In this document: positions 50,161 to 58,823 of the stretch, one piece after another
Numbering within the stretch: position 1 is the stretch's first letter
How the letters are laid out: the number at the start of each line of letters is the position of its first letter
Assembly (NCBI GenBank): GCA_019311115.1
Contig: JAFDDB010000006.1
Span: 1-63,002 of the forward strand
DNA: 63,002 nt
Direction: 5' to 3'
From: Deltaproteobacteria bacterium
GTDB taxonomy: Bacteria; Myxococcota_A; UBA9160; SZUA-336
The notes under the pieces: model-generated
The model's database searches: none
What the model was told of the DNA's origin: nothing
What the model saw: the letters and a program-made list of their open reading frames with translations, nothing else
Translations under genes and position numbers: made by a program

Positions 50161-50859
50161 ATGCCCCGAATCCGCTTCCCGCTCCCGTCCGCCCTGGTCG
50201 CCGCGTGCCTCGCGTCCACCCTCGGCGCGCCGGCGGCGGTTCTCGCCGACGAGCTCGACCCCCTGAAGGCCACCGCGGAGCAGAGCGCGGTGTACACCAT
50301 GGGACTCCTACAGGCGCGCGAGCTGCACTCGATGAACTTTACCGACGACGAGTTCGCGCTCTACGCGGAGGGACTGAGCGACGGCTACTCCAAGCAGCCA
50401 AAGCTTCCGCTCAACCGCTGGCTCGGCCCCGCGCTGCGTGCGGAGCACGGCCGCAAGCGCGCACGCATCGTCGAGGAGCAGCGCGCATCCGAGGCCTTCC
50501 TGGCCTACGCCGCCGCCGAGCCCGGCGCGCGCACGCTCGAGTCGGGACTGGTCTTCACCGAGCTCGAGCCCGGCCGCGGTGCGCATCCCTCGCCGGACTC
50601 GATCGTGTCCGTGCACTACTACGGGACCGTGCGCGACGGCACCGTCGTGGAGAGGTCGGACGAGAAGGGCGACCCGGTGCGGTTTGCGCTGCGAGAGGCG
50701 AGCGCGTGCTGGCAGCAGGGACTTCAGCTGATGCGCGCCGGCGGGCGCGCGAAGCTCGTCTGCCCGGCGGTGCTCGTGTACGGCGACCGGCCGCCCTCCC
50801 CCGTCGTCACGCCGGGAGCCGTGCTCACGTACGAGATCGAGCTGCACGCGGTGCAGTGA
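50161..50859 (+). CDS. FKBP-type peptidyl-prolyl cis-trans isomerase (Mip/FklB-like, exported)
   Basis: 232 residues. Signal peptide MPRIRFPLPSALVAACLAST with cleavage near ADELD (about residue 29). The N-terminal dimerisation part (30-115) is helical (AEQSAVYTMGLLQARELH, EFALYAEGLSDG), and the C-terminal FKBP domain (about 125-230) has VSVHYYGTVRDGTVVERS and GDPVRFALREASACWQQGLQLMRAGGR (broken: GDPVRFALREA, WQQGLQLMRAGGR), with PSPVVTPGAVLTYEIELHAV. It folds periplasmic proteins. TAGGGT at about 50130 may be its -10, and GGAGGG precedes the ATG. The 3' end overlaps the symporter gene by 35 bp on the opposite strand. Confidence 0.92.
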   Translation: MPRIRFPLPSALVAACLASTLGAPAAVLADELDPLKATAEQSAVYTMGLLQARELHSMNFTDDEFALYAEGLSDGYSKQPKLPLNRWLGPALRAEHGRKRARIVEEQRASEAFLAYAAAEPGARTLESGLVFTELEPGRGAHPSPDSIVSVHYYGTVRDGTVVERSDEKGDPVRFALREASACWQQGLQLMRAGGRAKLVCPAVLVYGDRPPSPVVTPGAVLTYEIELHAVQ

Positions 50860-52546
50860 GCGGCCACGCCGAGAAGGCGAGCGCGAGCGCGCCGAGCACC
50901 AGCGCGGCCGCGCCGGCGCCGGGCCGGCCGAGCATCAGCCAGCCGCCACCGATGAGCCAGCCGTACACTCCGAAGGTTCCCGCGGCGACCCGCGCGACGG
51001 GACCGCGCGCCAGGGAGACCCGCGGCTCAGGCGCACCGATCGCGCGCGCCACCGGCCCCCAGAAGCCGGGAGGACGCACACGTCTGTAGAACGCCGCGAG
51101 CGTCTCCGGCGGCTCGGGCGGCGTACACAGCGTGACCCCGATCGAGAACGGAACCGAGATCGCGACCACCAGCGCGAGCGAGAACGGAAAGGCGATGTCG
51201 CTCCAGAGCAGCAGCGCGTTCGTCGCGACGAGCGACGCCGTCATCACCGAGATCTCGCTCCAGGCGTTGATGCGCCACCAGAGCCAGCGCAGCAGCACGA
51301 TCAGCCCGGCCCCCGCGCTGATCGAGGCCAGGAACTTCCACGCGCCCTCGATCGACGTCATGCCGAGCGTGGCCAGGGCGCCGAGCGCCGCGAGCGCGGT
51401 GATCGACAGGCGGGCCACCGCCACCAGGTCGCGCTCCGTCGCCGCCGGCCGCAGGAAGCGGCGGTACACGTCGTGCGTCAGGTACGACGCGCCCCAGTTC
51501 AGGTGCGTGTCGATCGTCGACATGTACGCGGCCATGAAGGTCGCGACCATCAGGCCGAGCAGGCCGGCCGGCAGCTGCGCCAGCATGACCCGGACGTAGC
51601 CTTCCTCGGGGTCCGCCAGTCCCGGAAAGTCGACGAGCGCGACCAGGCCGACCACGATCCACGGCCAGGGCCGGAGCGCGAAGTTCGCCACCACGTACCA
51701 GAGCCCGGCGAGCCGCGCGTGCCGCTCGTCGCGCGTCGCCAGGATGCGTTGCGCGACGTAGCCGCTGCCCTCGGTGTTCCCGCTGGCCCAGCTCTTGACG
51801 CCCAGGTAGACGACGAAAGCCCAGAACGCTTCGCCCTGCGCTGGAACGAGCGCCAGGGTCTCCGCCATCCGCTCCGCGCCGAGACGCTCCCGAAGCACCG
51901 CGGTCAGCCCGTCGAACCCGCCGACGTGCGCCAGCGCCACGGCCGCCAGTCCGATCGAGCCGGCCATGGCGAGCACGAACTGCAGCGCGTCGGTGAAGAC
52001 GACGCCCCAGAGGCCGGCGACCAGCGTGTACGCGAGCGTCAGCGCGAAGAGCGCTGCGAGCAGCCAGACCTCGGTGCCCGGCGGCAGGTCGAAGACCAGC
52101 CGCAGGACCTTGAGCATGGCGAGGTCGACCCAGCCGATCACGATGGCGTTGCGCAGGACCCCGAAGTAGAGCGCGCGAAACAGCCGCAGCCCCGACGCAG
52201 GGCGGCCCGCGTAGCGGAGCTCGACCAGCTCGTTGTCGGTGAGGACACCGCTGCGCTGCCAGAGCCTCGCCACGACGAGCGCGCCGATCACGGCGGGCAG
52301 CACGTCGGCCCACCAGAACCAGTTGCCCGCGATGCCTCCGGTCGCCATCAGCCCGGCGATCGCGAGCGGCGTGTCGGCGGCGAACGTGGTCGCCACGATC
52401 GACGTTCCCGCCAGCCACCAGGGCAGCGAGCGACCCGCCACGAAGAACTGCTCGGCGCTCGAGCCCGCCTGGCGCGCGTGTCGCGCTCCCCAGGCGAGCG
52501 TGACGACCAGGTACAGCCCGACGATCGAGAGATCGAGCGCGGTCAC
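50825..52546 (-). CDS. Sodium:solute symporter family protein
   Basis: 573 residues from GTG 52546. The SSS N-terminus is LSIVGLYLVVTLAWGARHAR, with GRSLPWWLAGTSIVATTFAADTPLAI (broken: GRSLPWWLAGTSIVA, TTFAADTPLAI) as the sodium-site region and later LAFSAWPL. About thirteen TM helices. It imports a solute with Na+; substrate unknown. I chose GTG 52546 because the sequence before it (to 52696) is not membrane-like. The 3' end overlaps the FKBP gene on the opposite strand (50825-50859). Confidence 0.88.
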   Translation of the reverse strand: MTALDLSIVGLYLVVTLAWGARHARQAGSSAEQFFVAGRSLPWWLAGTSIVATTFAADTPLAIAGLMATGGIAGNWFWWADVLPAVIGALVVARLWQRSGVLTDNELVELRYAGRPASGLRLFRALYFGVLRNAIVIGWVDLAMLKVLRLVFDLPPGTEVWLLAALFALTLAYTLVAGLWGVVFTDALQFVLAMAGSIGLAAVALAHVGGFDGLTAVLRERLGAERMAETLALVPAQGEAFWAFVVYLGVKSWASGNTEGSGYVAQRILATRDERHARLAGLWYVVANFALRPWPWIVVGLVALVDFPGLADPEEGYVRVMLAQLPAGLLGLMVATFMAAYMSTIDTHLNWGASYLTHDVYRRFLRPAATERDLVAVARLSITALAALGALATLGMTSIEGAWKFLASISAGAGLIVLLRWLWWRINAWSEISVMTASLVATNALLLWSDIAFPFSLALVVAISVPFSIGVTLCTPPEPPETLAAFYRRVRPPGFWGPVARAIGAPEPRVSLARGPVARVAAGTFGVYGWLIGGGWLMLGRPGAGAAALVLGALALAFSAWPLTAPRAARSRT

Positions 52547-52603
52547 TTCACCCCCAATTGCGGGGTATAGCGCCGCACGCGCCATGCCGATAGGTCGGCA
52601 GCG

Positions 52604-54118
52604 ATGGGAGACGGCAACCAGCAGCTCCTGGGTCGGGTGGCCATTGCGGCCAAGCTGATCACCGTAGAGCAGCTCAACGAGGCCGTCCGCAAGCACGGCG
52701 AGCGCAACGACGGCGTGCGCCTGGGCGACCTGATGGTCCAGCTCGGCATGCTGACCCAGCCACAGCTCGAGCAGGTGCTGGCGATGCAGCGCAGCGTCAT
52801 GGAGAAGGCCGCCGCAAAGCGCGCCTCAGCCCACCGCTCGGATCCCGCCCCGGGAGCCGAGCCAGAGAAGGGCCCGGCCCCGCTCGCCCAGGTCCGCCTG
52901 GCCAAGGTGCCCGCCCAGGAGGCCACATCGACCCGGCCCGCTCCCGAGAGGCAGGCCAGGACGGCGGCCGAGCCCGCGGCTGCGGCGGCGGAGCGTCCGC
53001 AGGCCGCGAAGGCTCCCGGCAAGAAGGCCCGCCCCGCCGCGGGTCGCGCTGGAGCCCAGCTCGACGACCTCCTGCGCGAGGCCGTAGCGGCCGGCGCCAG
53101 CGACATCCACATCCACGGCGGCGCGCCGATCAAGCTGCGCGGCTGCGGCAAGATCTACGACCACGGCTCCGCGCCGCTCTCCGAGGACGAGGCGCGCGCG
53201 CTCGTGTACCAGAGCCTGGGCGAGGCCGACCGCGCGGCGTTCGAAGAGCACGGCGAGCACGACTACTGCCACGAGATCGAAGGTGTCGGCCGCTTCCGGG
53301 CGAACGCCTACCGGCAGCTCCGCGGCACCGACGCGGTGTTCCGGCACATTCCCGCTCAGCCGCCGAGCCTCGAAGAGCTGGGACTGCCGAGCTCGCTGGC
53401 GAAGCTCACCTCGTACCACCAGGGACTGGTGCTTCTCACGGGTCCGATGAGCTGTGGGAAGTCCTCGACGATGGCGGCGCTCGTCAACCTGGTCAACGAG
53501 GAGCGCGCGGACCACATCATCACGATCGAGGATCCGATCGAGTACGTGCACACCTCGAAGCGCTGCGTCGTCAACCAGCGCAGCGTAAAGCGCCACACCG
53601 AGTCGTTCGCGCGCGCACTGCGCGCGTCGCTTCGCGAAGACCCCGACGTCATCGTGATCGGCGAGCTGCGCGACCGCGAGACGATCGGGCTCGCGCTCAC
53701 CGCAGCGGAGACCGGCCACCTCGTGCTGGCGTCGCTGCACACGGGGAGCGCCATCCGCACCGTCAACCGCGTGATCGGGGCGTTCCCCCCGGAGCAGCAG
53801 GAGCAGGTGCGCGCGATGTTGTCCGAATCGCTGCGCGCTGTGGTGTCGCAGCGACTGCTGCCGCGGATGGACGAGCAAGGGGTGGTGCCCGCCCTCGAGA
53901 TCATGATGGTCAACTTCGCCGTCAGCAGCCTGATTCGCGACAGCAAGACCGTGCAGATCCACTCGGTCCTCCAGACCGGGGCGGCGCAGGGGCAGAGCCT
54001 GCTCGACGACGCGCTGGCGGAGCTGGTCAAGTCGCGGACGGTGTCGAGCGAAGACGCGCTGCTGCACTGCGAGGACCCCAAGAAGATCCCGCAGTACAGG
54101 TCGCGCGAGACGGTCTGA
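52604..54118 (+). CDS. PilT/PilU-like retraction ATPase with N-terminal GspE-N-like domain
   Basis: 504 residues. Residues 1-65 form a helical region (LLGRVAIAAKLITVEQLNEAV, LGDLMVQLGMLTQPQLEQVL) like the T2SS GspE N-terminal domain. An Ala/Pro/Arg-rich linker follows to about 165. The PilT core has Walker A LLTGPMSCGKSS (279-289; canonical GPTGSGKS is altered), Asp box IEDPIEYVHTSKRC, and IGELRDRETIGLALTAAETGHLVLAS (broken: IGELRDRETIGLALT, AAETGHLVLAS) and LHTGSA. It overlaps the PilT gene by 1 bp. The extra N-terminal domain and the variant P-loop suggest PilU-like or accessory function rather than the main retraction motor. Confidence 0.9.
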   Translation: MGDGNQQLLGRVAIAAKLITVEQLNEAVRKHGERNDGVRLGDLMVQLGMLTQPQLEQVLAMQRSVMEKAAAKRASAHRSDPAPGAEPEKGPAPLAQVRLAKVPAQEATSTRPAPERQARTAAEPAAAAAERPQAAKAPGKKARPAAGRAGAQLDDLLREAVAAGASDIHIHGGAPIKLRGCGKIYDHGSAPLSEDEARALVYQSLGEADRAAFEEHGEHDYCHEIEGVGRFRANAYRQLRGTDAVFRHIPAQPPSLEELGLPSSLAKLTSYHQGLVLLTGPMSCGKSSTMAALVNLVNEERADHIITIEDPIEYVHTSKRCVVNQRSVKRHTESFARALRASLREDPDVIVIGELRDRETIGLALTAAETGHLVLASLHTGSAIRTVNRVIGAFPPEQQEQVRAMLSESLRAVVSQRLLPRMDEQGVVPALEIMMVNFAVSSLIRDSKTVQIHSVLQTGAAQGQSLLDDALAELVKSRTVSSEDALLHCEDPKKIPQYRSRETV

Positions 54119-55185
54119 TGGCGCGCGTCGACGATCTTCTGGAGTACCTGAAGGACAACGGCGGGTCCGACCTGCACCTGGCCGCGGGCCTGGAACCGCG
54201 AATCCGCGTGCACGGGAGTCTCGAGTCCGTCGAGGGCAAGACGCCGCTGGACGACAAGGCGCTGCGCGACCTGTTGCGCGAGATCGCGAGCGACGACTCG
54301 TGGCGCGAGTACGAGGAATGCGGCGACCTGGACTTCGCGTACGGGCTCGAGGGCGTCGCGCGGTTCCGCGCCAACTACTTCGTTCAGCAGCACGGATCGG
54401 GAGCGGTCTTCCGCATCATTCCGGAGGACATCGTTCCCCTGTCGGCGCTCGAGCTCCCCGAAGCGATCGAAGGGCTGACGAGGCTGCGCGACGGCCTGGT
54501 GCTGGTCACGGGCCCCACCGGATCGGGCAAGTCGACCACGCTGGCGGCCATGATCAACGAGATCAACACGAAGTCGGCCCGCCACATCGTGACGCTCGAA
54601 GATCCGGTCGAGTTCGTGCACAAGAACCAGAAGTCGGTCTTCTCGCACCGCGAGGTGGGCACGCACACCAAGGCGTTCGGCCCCGGGCTGCGCGCCGCCA
54701 TCCGGCAGGACGCCGACGTCGTGTTGGTCGGCGAGATGCGCGACTACGAGACGATCTCGCTCGCGATCACCGCCGCCGAGATGGGCATGCTCGTCTTCGG
54801 CACCCTGCACACGAGCAGCGCGGCCAAGACGGTCGACCGCGTGATCGACGCCTTCCCGGCGGACGAGCAGGAGCAGGTGCGGCTCAGCCTCTCGGAGTCG
54901 ATCGCCGGGATCGTCTCGCAGCTACTGCTGCCGACGGCGGACGGCAAAGGACGCCGCGCCGCCGTCGAGATCCTGCTCCGCACCTCGGCGCTCCCGAACC
55001 TGATCCGTGAGGGCAACACGCCCATGATCAACTCGCTGATCCAGGGCGGCAAGAAGCTGGGCATGCAGCAGATGGACGACGCGCTGATGAAGCTCGTCGA
55101 AGAGAAGGCGGTGACGCCGAAGGCCGCCTACATGAAGGCGACCGACAAGGAGCGGTTCGAGCCGCTGCTGAAGGCCGGCGAGTAG
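54118..55185 (+). CDS. pilT: Type IV pilus retraction ATPase PilT
   Basis: 355 residues, standard PilT length, starting at ATG 54118 which overlaps the preceding stop by 1 nt. Walker A TGPTGSGKSTT near 133-140, Asp box LEDPVEFVHKNQKS, Walker B region VLVGEMRDYETIS and His box FGTLHTSSAAKT, with C-terminal AIRT-like LRTSALPNLIREGN. It powers pilus retraction in the cytosol at the inner membrane. The two consecutive ATPases read as a PilT/PilU pair. No pilus structural genes lie in the window. A DsbA-type gene follows after 53 bp. Confidence 0.94.
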   Translation: MARVDDLLEYLKDNGGSDLHLAAGLEPRIRVHGSLESVEGKTPLDDKALRDLLREIASDDSWREYEECGDLDFAYGLEGVARFRANYFVQQHGSGAVFRIIPEDIVPLSALELPEAIEGLTRLRDGLVLVTGPTGSGKSTTLAAMINEINTKSARHIVTLEDPVEFVHKNQKSVFSHREVGTHTKAFGPGLRAAIRQDADVVLVGEMRDYETISLAITAAEMGMLVFGTLHTSSAAKTVDRVIDAFPADEQEQVRLSLSESIAGIVSQLLLPTADGKGRRAAVEILLRTSALPNLIREGNTPMINSLIQGGKKLGMQQMDDALMKLVEEKAVTPKAAYMKATDKERFEPLLKAGE

Positions 55186-55226
55186 CCCGTACACGGAAGC
55201 CCCGGGTCAGCGCCGGCCGGCCGTGG

Positions 55227-55232
55227 TACCGT
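55227..55232 (+). promoter_or_regulatory. -10-like TACCGT before the DsbA-family gene
   Basis: TACCGT ends 6 nt before GTG 55239 with no Shine-Dalgarno; leaderless arrangement. Confidence 0.35.
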
Positions 55233-55238
55233 CGGGGC

Positions 55239-55844
55239 GTGCTTCGACTGATCGTCTGGTCCGACTATCTCTGCCCGTGGTGCTACAACGGGAGCGTGCG
55301 CCTGAAGACGCTGCGCGAGCGCTACGCCGGCAAGGTCGAGCTCGAGTTCCGCAGCTTCCTGCTGCGCCCGCGCGAGGGCGGGAACCGCGACCTGGAGAAG
55401 TTCCGCCGCTATACGCAGTCCTGGCGGAAAGTGGCCGCCGACGAGCCAGCCGGCGAGTTCCGCGTCTGGCAGGGAGACGCCGGCCCGCCGTCGCACAGCG
55501 TCCCGGCGCACCTGGTCGCCAAGGCCGCCGCCAGCCTGGGGCCCGAGGCCTTCGAGCGGATGCACGACCGGCTGCTCCACGCCTACTTTGCGGAGAACCG
55601 CGACATCAGCGACGACGCCACGCTGAAGGCACTGTGGCAGGACGTCGGTCTCGAAGACGCCGCCTTCGAGCGGCGCCAGGATCCCGCGCTGCGAGAGCGC
55701 GTGCTCGCCGAGCACGAGTCTGCACTCCAGGCGGGAGTGAACGGAGTCCCGGCCGTCATGATCGACGGCCAGGACGTGCCGCTCACCGGCGCCCTGCCGA
55801 TCGAGATGTTCGAGCGCTGGATCCAGCGCAACCTCGAGGGCTAG
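55239..55844 (+). CDS. DsbA family (FrnE-like) oxidoreductase
   Basis: 201 residues. Thioredoxin-fold active site CPWC in WSDYLCPWCYNGS near residues 12-15. Cis-Pro loop GVNGVPAVMIDG, followed by the C-terminal LTGALPIEMFERW. No signal peptide is visible, so it is FrnE/DsbA-like and cytosolic, or its export is unclear. It catalyses thiol-disulfide exchange or acts as an isomerase on small molecules. The GTG start at 55239 is 6 nt after TACCGT. Confidence 0.88.
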   Translation: MLRLIVWSDYLCPWCYNGSVRLKTLRERYAGKVELEFRSFLLRPREGGNRDLEKFRRYTQSWRKVAADEPAGEFRVWQGDAGPPSHSVPAHLVAKAAASLGPEAFERMHDRLLHAYFAENRDISDDATLKALWQDVGLEDAAFERRQDPALRERVLAEHESALQAGVNGVPAVMIDGQDVPLTGALPIEMFERWIQRNLEG

Positions 55845-55878
55845 AGCCGCCCGTCCGCCTGTCAGAAGGGGAGCGGGA

Positions 55879-56574
55879 TCAGGAGTCGAGCGCGTCGGTG
55901 CCGAACACTCCCATGTAGGCGAGCGCGGCGTAGATCAGCTCGGTCGTCATCTGCTCCTCGGAGAGGCGCGAGCTCGGGTCGGGCGTGTCTCCCAGGAAGA
56001 CCTGCGCCTGCAGCATGCTGTGGACGAGCCGCGTCGTGAACTCGGCGGCGATCGCGGGTGCCGGGTGCAGCAACTCCTTGCGGCGCGCCAGGATCAGGGC
56101 CCGCAGCCGCTCGGTCATGTGGCGGCGAAGCTGGAGCGTGCGCTCGCGGAACATCGGGTCGCTGGACGCGCGGATCATGAACGCGCGGATCAGGCCCGCG
56201 CGCTCGCGGTAGATCTGCACGCAGAAGGCGACGGTCGCCTTCATGATCTCGCCGATCGTCGCGCCCTCCCAGCGGGCCGGGTGGAGCACGGCGTCCGTGG
56301 TCGCGAAGGCTTCCGCCACGAAGCGCTCGTGCAGCGCGTGGAGCAGGCCGTCCTTGTCGGGGAAGCGCGAGTAGAAGGCGCCCACCGAGGAGCCGGCGCG
56401 GCGCGCGATCTCGGTGACGGAACTCTCTTCCCAGCTCTTCTCAGACAGCATCCGCTCGGCGGCGTCGAGCAGCCGGTCGAGCGTGGCGCGGCTGCGCGCC
56501 TGCTGCGGCGGGCGAACCCATTCGAGGGTGCGGCGGGACGGTGCTTCGGTCGGGGTCGGGTTGGGAAGGGCCAA
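55879..56574 (-). CDS. TetR/AcrR family transcriptional regulator
   Basis: 231 residues. N-terminal HTH: ATLDRLLDAAERML, SSVTEIARRAGSSVGAFYSRFPDKDGLL (broken: SSVTEIARRAGSSVGAFY, SRFPDKDGLL). The C-terminal ligand domain begins around 80 and contains RAGLIRAFMIRASSDP and LVHSMLQAQVFLG. It probably represses its own or a neighbouring gene and responds to a hydrophobic ligand. The start is TTG 56574. A perfect AGGAGG (complement of 56584-56589) is 9 nt upstream and the spacer is entirely a run of nine C on this strand (G9 at 56575-56583). Downstream of the symporter on the same strand. Confidence 0.9.
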   Translation of the reverse strand: MALPNPTPTEAPSRRTLEWVRPPQQARSRATLDRLLDAAERMLSEKSWEESSVTEIARRAGSSVGAFYSRFPDKDGLLHALHERFVAEAFATTDAVLHPARWEGATIGEIMKATVAFCVQIYRERAGLIRAFMIRASSDPMFRERTLQLRRHMTERLRALILARRKELLHPAPAIAAEFTTRLVHSMLQAQVFLGDTPDPSSRLSEEQMTTELIYAALAYMGVFGTDALDS

Positions 56575-56611
56575 GGGGGGGGGCCTCCTGTCGCGAGTTG
56601 GGAGTGGTCCG

Positions 56612-56631
56612 ACCAGAACATTGATTCTGGT
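56612..56631. promoter_or_regulatory. Palindromic operator candidate for the TetR gene
   Basis: Perfect dyad ACCAGAA, 6-nt spacer CATTGA, TTCTGGT: 20 bp. It lies downstream of the predicted promoter (56675-56704) in the gene leader, as expected for TetR autorepression. Confidence 0.6.
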
Positions 56632-56644
56632 GTCTGGAGGAATC

Positions 56645-56658
56645 TGACACGTAAGTCA
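56645..56658. promoter_or_regulatory. Second small dyad upstream of the TetR gene
   Basis: TGAC, 6-nt spacer, GTCA. Its centre is 30 bp (about three helical turns) from that of the 20-bp dyad, so both face the same side of the helix; possibly a second binding site. Confidence 0.4.
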
Positions 56659-56674
56659 GCCCCCCGCAAGCAGA

Positions 56675-56704
56675 ATCGTACAACTAGCTGAATTACATTG
56701 TTAA
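56675..56704 (-). promoter_or_regulatory. Predicted promoter of the TetR gene
   Basis: On the minus strand TTAACA (complement of 56699-56704), 18-bp spacer, TACGAT (complement of 56675-56680). The surrounding region is AT-rich against the GC-rich background. Start of transcription is expected near 56668, upstream of both dyads. Confidence 0.5.
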
Positions 56705-56773
56705 ACCACAGGTCTTACGAGCGGTCTACTTTGGACCGACCAGTCTCGCCCTGACGGAGTCCTCCGCCGGGCG

Positions 56774-58504
56774 TCAGGCTGGCGCGTCGCCCCGCACGTC
56801 TCCTGCCACCTCCCGATGAGGCTCGCTCGGCAGGCGGATCTCCTCGACCATGCGCTGCACCTCGGGCGGGGGCGGGGGCGTGAACCGGCTGACCGTCAGC
56901 GTGACGGCAAAGTTGATCAGCATGCCGATGCTGCCGATGCCCTCGGGACTGATCCCGAACCACCAGTCCGACGCGTCTCCGAGGCCGAGCATCTTGAACC
57001 ACAGGATGTACGCAGCCGTGAAGCCGATGCCCGCCAGCATCCCCGAGATGGCGCCCTCCTTCGTGACGCGCTTGCTGAACACGCCGAGCACGAGCACCGG
57101 AAAGAAGCTGGCCGCGGCCAGTCCGAACGCGAAGGCCACCACCGCCGCGACGTAGTCGGGCGGGTTCACGCCGAAGTAGCCCGCGACCAGCACCGCGGCC
57201 CCGGCCGAGACGCGCGCCAGCGTCAGCTCCTGGCCCTCGCTCATGTCCGGCGTGAAGATCGACTTGAACAGGTCGTGCGAGACCGAGGCCGAGATCACCA
57301 GCAGCAGCCCGGCGGCCGTCGAGAGCGCGGCCGCGAGCGCGCCGGCGGCGACCAGCGCGACCACCCAGGCGGGCAGCCGCGCGATCTCGGGATTGGCGAG
57401 CACGATGATGTCGCGGTCGACGCGCAGCTCGTTCTGCTCGGGGTCGCCGCTGTATCTCATCACCCCGTCGCCGTCGCGGTCGTGGAACTCGATCAGGCCC
57501 GTGGTCTCCCAGTTCTTGAACCAGGCCGGCGCGTCCGCGTACTCGACGCCGTGCAGCGTCTGGATCATGTTGACGCGCGCGAACGTCGCGACCGCGGGAG
57601 CGGTCGTGTAGAGCAGCCCGATGAAGAAGAGCGCCCACAGCGCGCTCCAACGGGCGGCGCGCGCCGTCGGTACGGTGTAGAAGCGGATCAGCACGTGCGG
57701 CAAGCCGGCGGTACCGACCATGAGGGCGAGCGTGATCGCCAGAATGTCGACCATGCTCTTCTTGCCGGCCACGAACGTACCGGTGTACTCGGGCAGGCCG
57801 AGCTCGCGGTGGATCTCGTCGATCGCCTGCAGCAGGTATACGCCGGCGTGCGCGCCCTCGCTGATCGTCGAGCCGAAGCCGAGCTGCGGGATCGGGTTGC
57901 CCGTCATCTTGAGCGAAATCGCGACCGCGGGGATCAGGTAGGCGACGATCAGCACGACGTACTGCGCCACCTGCGTGTAGGTGATGCCGCGCATCCCGCC
58001 GAGCACGGCGTAGACGAAGACCAGCGTCATGCCCAGGTACACGCCCGTGTCGATGTGCACGTCGAGAAACCGCGAGAAGACGATCCCGACACCGCGCATC
58101 TGCCCCGCGACGTAGGTGAACGAGATGAAGATCGCGCAGAAGACCGCGACCACCCGGGCCGCCTGCGAGTAGTAGCGGTCGCCGACGAACTCGGGGACGG
58201 TGAAGCGGCCGTACTTGCGCAGGTACGGCGCCAGCAGCAGGGCGAGCAGCACGTAGCCGCCCGTCCAGCCCATCAGGTAGATGGTGCCGTCGTAGCCCAG
58301 GAACGAGATCAGGCCCGCCATCGAGATGAACGAGGCAGCGCTCATCCAGTCCGCCCCGGTCGCCATGCCGTTGATCAGCGGGGGCACCCCGCGGCCCGCC
58401 ACGTAGAAGCCGGCCGTAGTGCGCACGCGGCTCCAGACGGCGATCCCGATGTACACGGCGAAGGTCAGGCCGACGATCAGGTAGGTCCAGCTCCGGATGT
58501 CCAA
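56774..58504 (-). CDS. Sodium/solute (acetate permease-like, VC_2705/ActP2-type) symporter
   Basis: 576 residues, about thirteen TM helices. It starts MDIRSWTYLIVGLTFAVYIG and includes the SSS signature GRGVPPLINGMATGADWMSAASFIS (broken: GRGVPPLINGMATGADW, MSAASFIS) and WTGGYVLLALLLAPYLRKYG. A periplasmic insert (about residues 355-390) with FHDRDGDGVMRYSGD and VDRDIIVLANPEIA is typical of the VC_2705 subfamily, so it is not an odd acquisition. It imports short-chain acids or similar solutes with Na+. It follows the DUF4212 gene by 6 bp, the known small partner. Confidence 0.93.
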   Translation of the reverse strand: MDIRSWTYLIVGLTFAVYIGIAVWSRVRTTAGFYVAGRGVPPLINGMATGADWMSAASFISMAGLISFLGYDGTIYLMGWTGGYVLLALLLAPYLRKYGRFTVPEFVGDRYYSQAARVVAVFCAIFISFTYVAGQMRGVGIVFSRFLDVHIDTGVYLGMTLVFVYAVLGGMRGITYTQVAQYVVLIVAYLIPAVAISLKMTGNPIPQLGFGSTISEGAHAGVYLLQAIDEIHRELGLPEYTGTFVAGKKSMVDILAITLALMVGTAGLPHVLIRFYTVPTARAARWSALWALFFIGLLYTTAPAVATFARVNMIQTLHGVEYADAPAWFKNWETTGLIEFHDRDGDGVMRYSGDPEQNELRVDRDIIVLANPEIARLPAWVVALVAAGALAAALSTAAGLLLVISASVSHDLFKSIFTPDMSEGQELTLARVSAGAAVLVAGYFGVNPPDYVAAVVAFAFGLAAASFFPVLVLGVFSKRVTKEGAISGMLAGIGFTAAYILWFKMLGLGDASDWWFGISPEGIGSIGMLINFAVTLTVSRFTPPPPPEVQRMVEEIRLPSEPHREVAGDVRGDAPA

Positions 58505-58510
58505 GGCGAG

Positions 58511-58816
58511 CTACCGGGTCCCGTCCGGGGGTCCGTCTGCGCGCTCGCGGGCCGCGTCGCGCGCGTACTCCGCGTCGACGCGGTCCATCCGCCGCGCGTA
58601 GACCAGGATGAGCACGATGAAGATGTAGATGGAGCCCTGCTGCGCGAACCAGAACCCGAGCGGGAACCCGCCGACATGGATGCGGTCGAGCGGCTCGACG
58701 AGCAGGATGCCGAGCCCGAACGAGCAGCCGAACCACACGGCGAGCAGCCCTACCAGCAGGCGCAGGTTCTTCCGCCAGTACGCCGCGCGGGCGCGCTCCA
58801 CCCCCTGGTCAGACAT
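58511..58816 (-). CDS. DUF4212 small subunit of the sodium/solute symporter
   Basis: 101 residues, two TM segments (NLRLLVGLLAVWFGCSFGLGI and GSIYIFIVLILVYA, the first near 18-38). N-terminal YWRKNLRL and WFAQQGSIY match DUF4212. The family occurs upstream of VC_2705-type symporters and is taken to be their small subunit. Start ATG 58816 lies 7 nt after a minus-strand TACGCT and lacks a Shine-Dalgarno. It is the first gene of the symporter pair. Confidence 0.9.
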   Translation of the reverse strand: MSDQGVERARAAYWRKNLRLLVGLLAVWFGCSFGLGILLVEPLDRIHVGGFPLGFWFAQQGSIYIFIVLILVYARRMDRVDAEYARDAARERADGPPDGTR

Positions 58817-58823
58817 CGAAGCC

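Noticed and set aside
56722-56738. CGGTC/GACCG stem after the symporter as an intrinsic terminator
   Set aside because: Only 5 bp and followed by mixed sequence, not a U-tract; cannot be supported as a terminator.
57370-57480. EF-hand-like DRDGDG in the symporter as a horizontally acquired domain
   Set aside because: The same insert is a known feature of the VC_2705/ActP2-type symporters.
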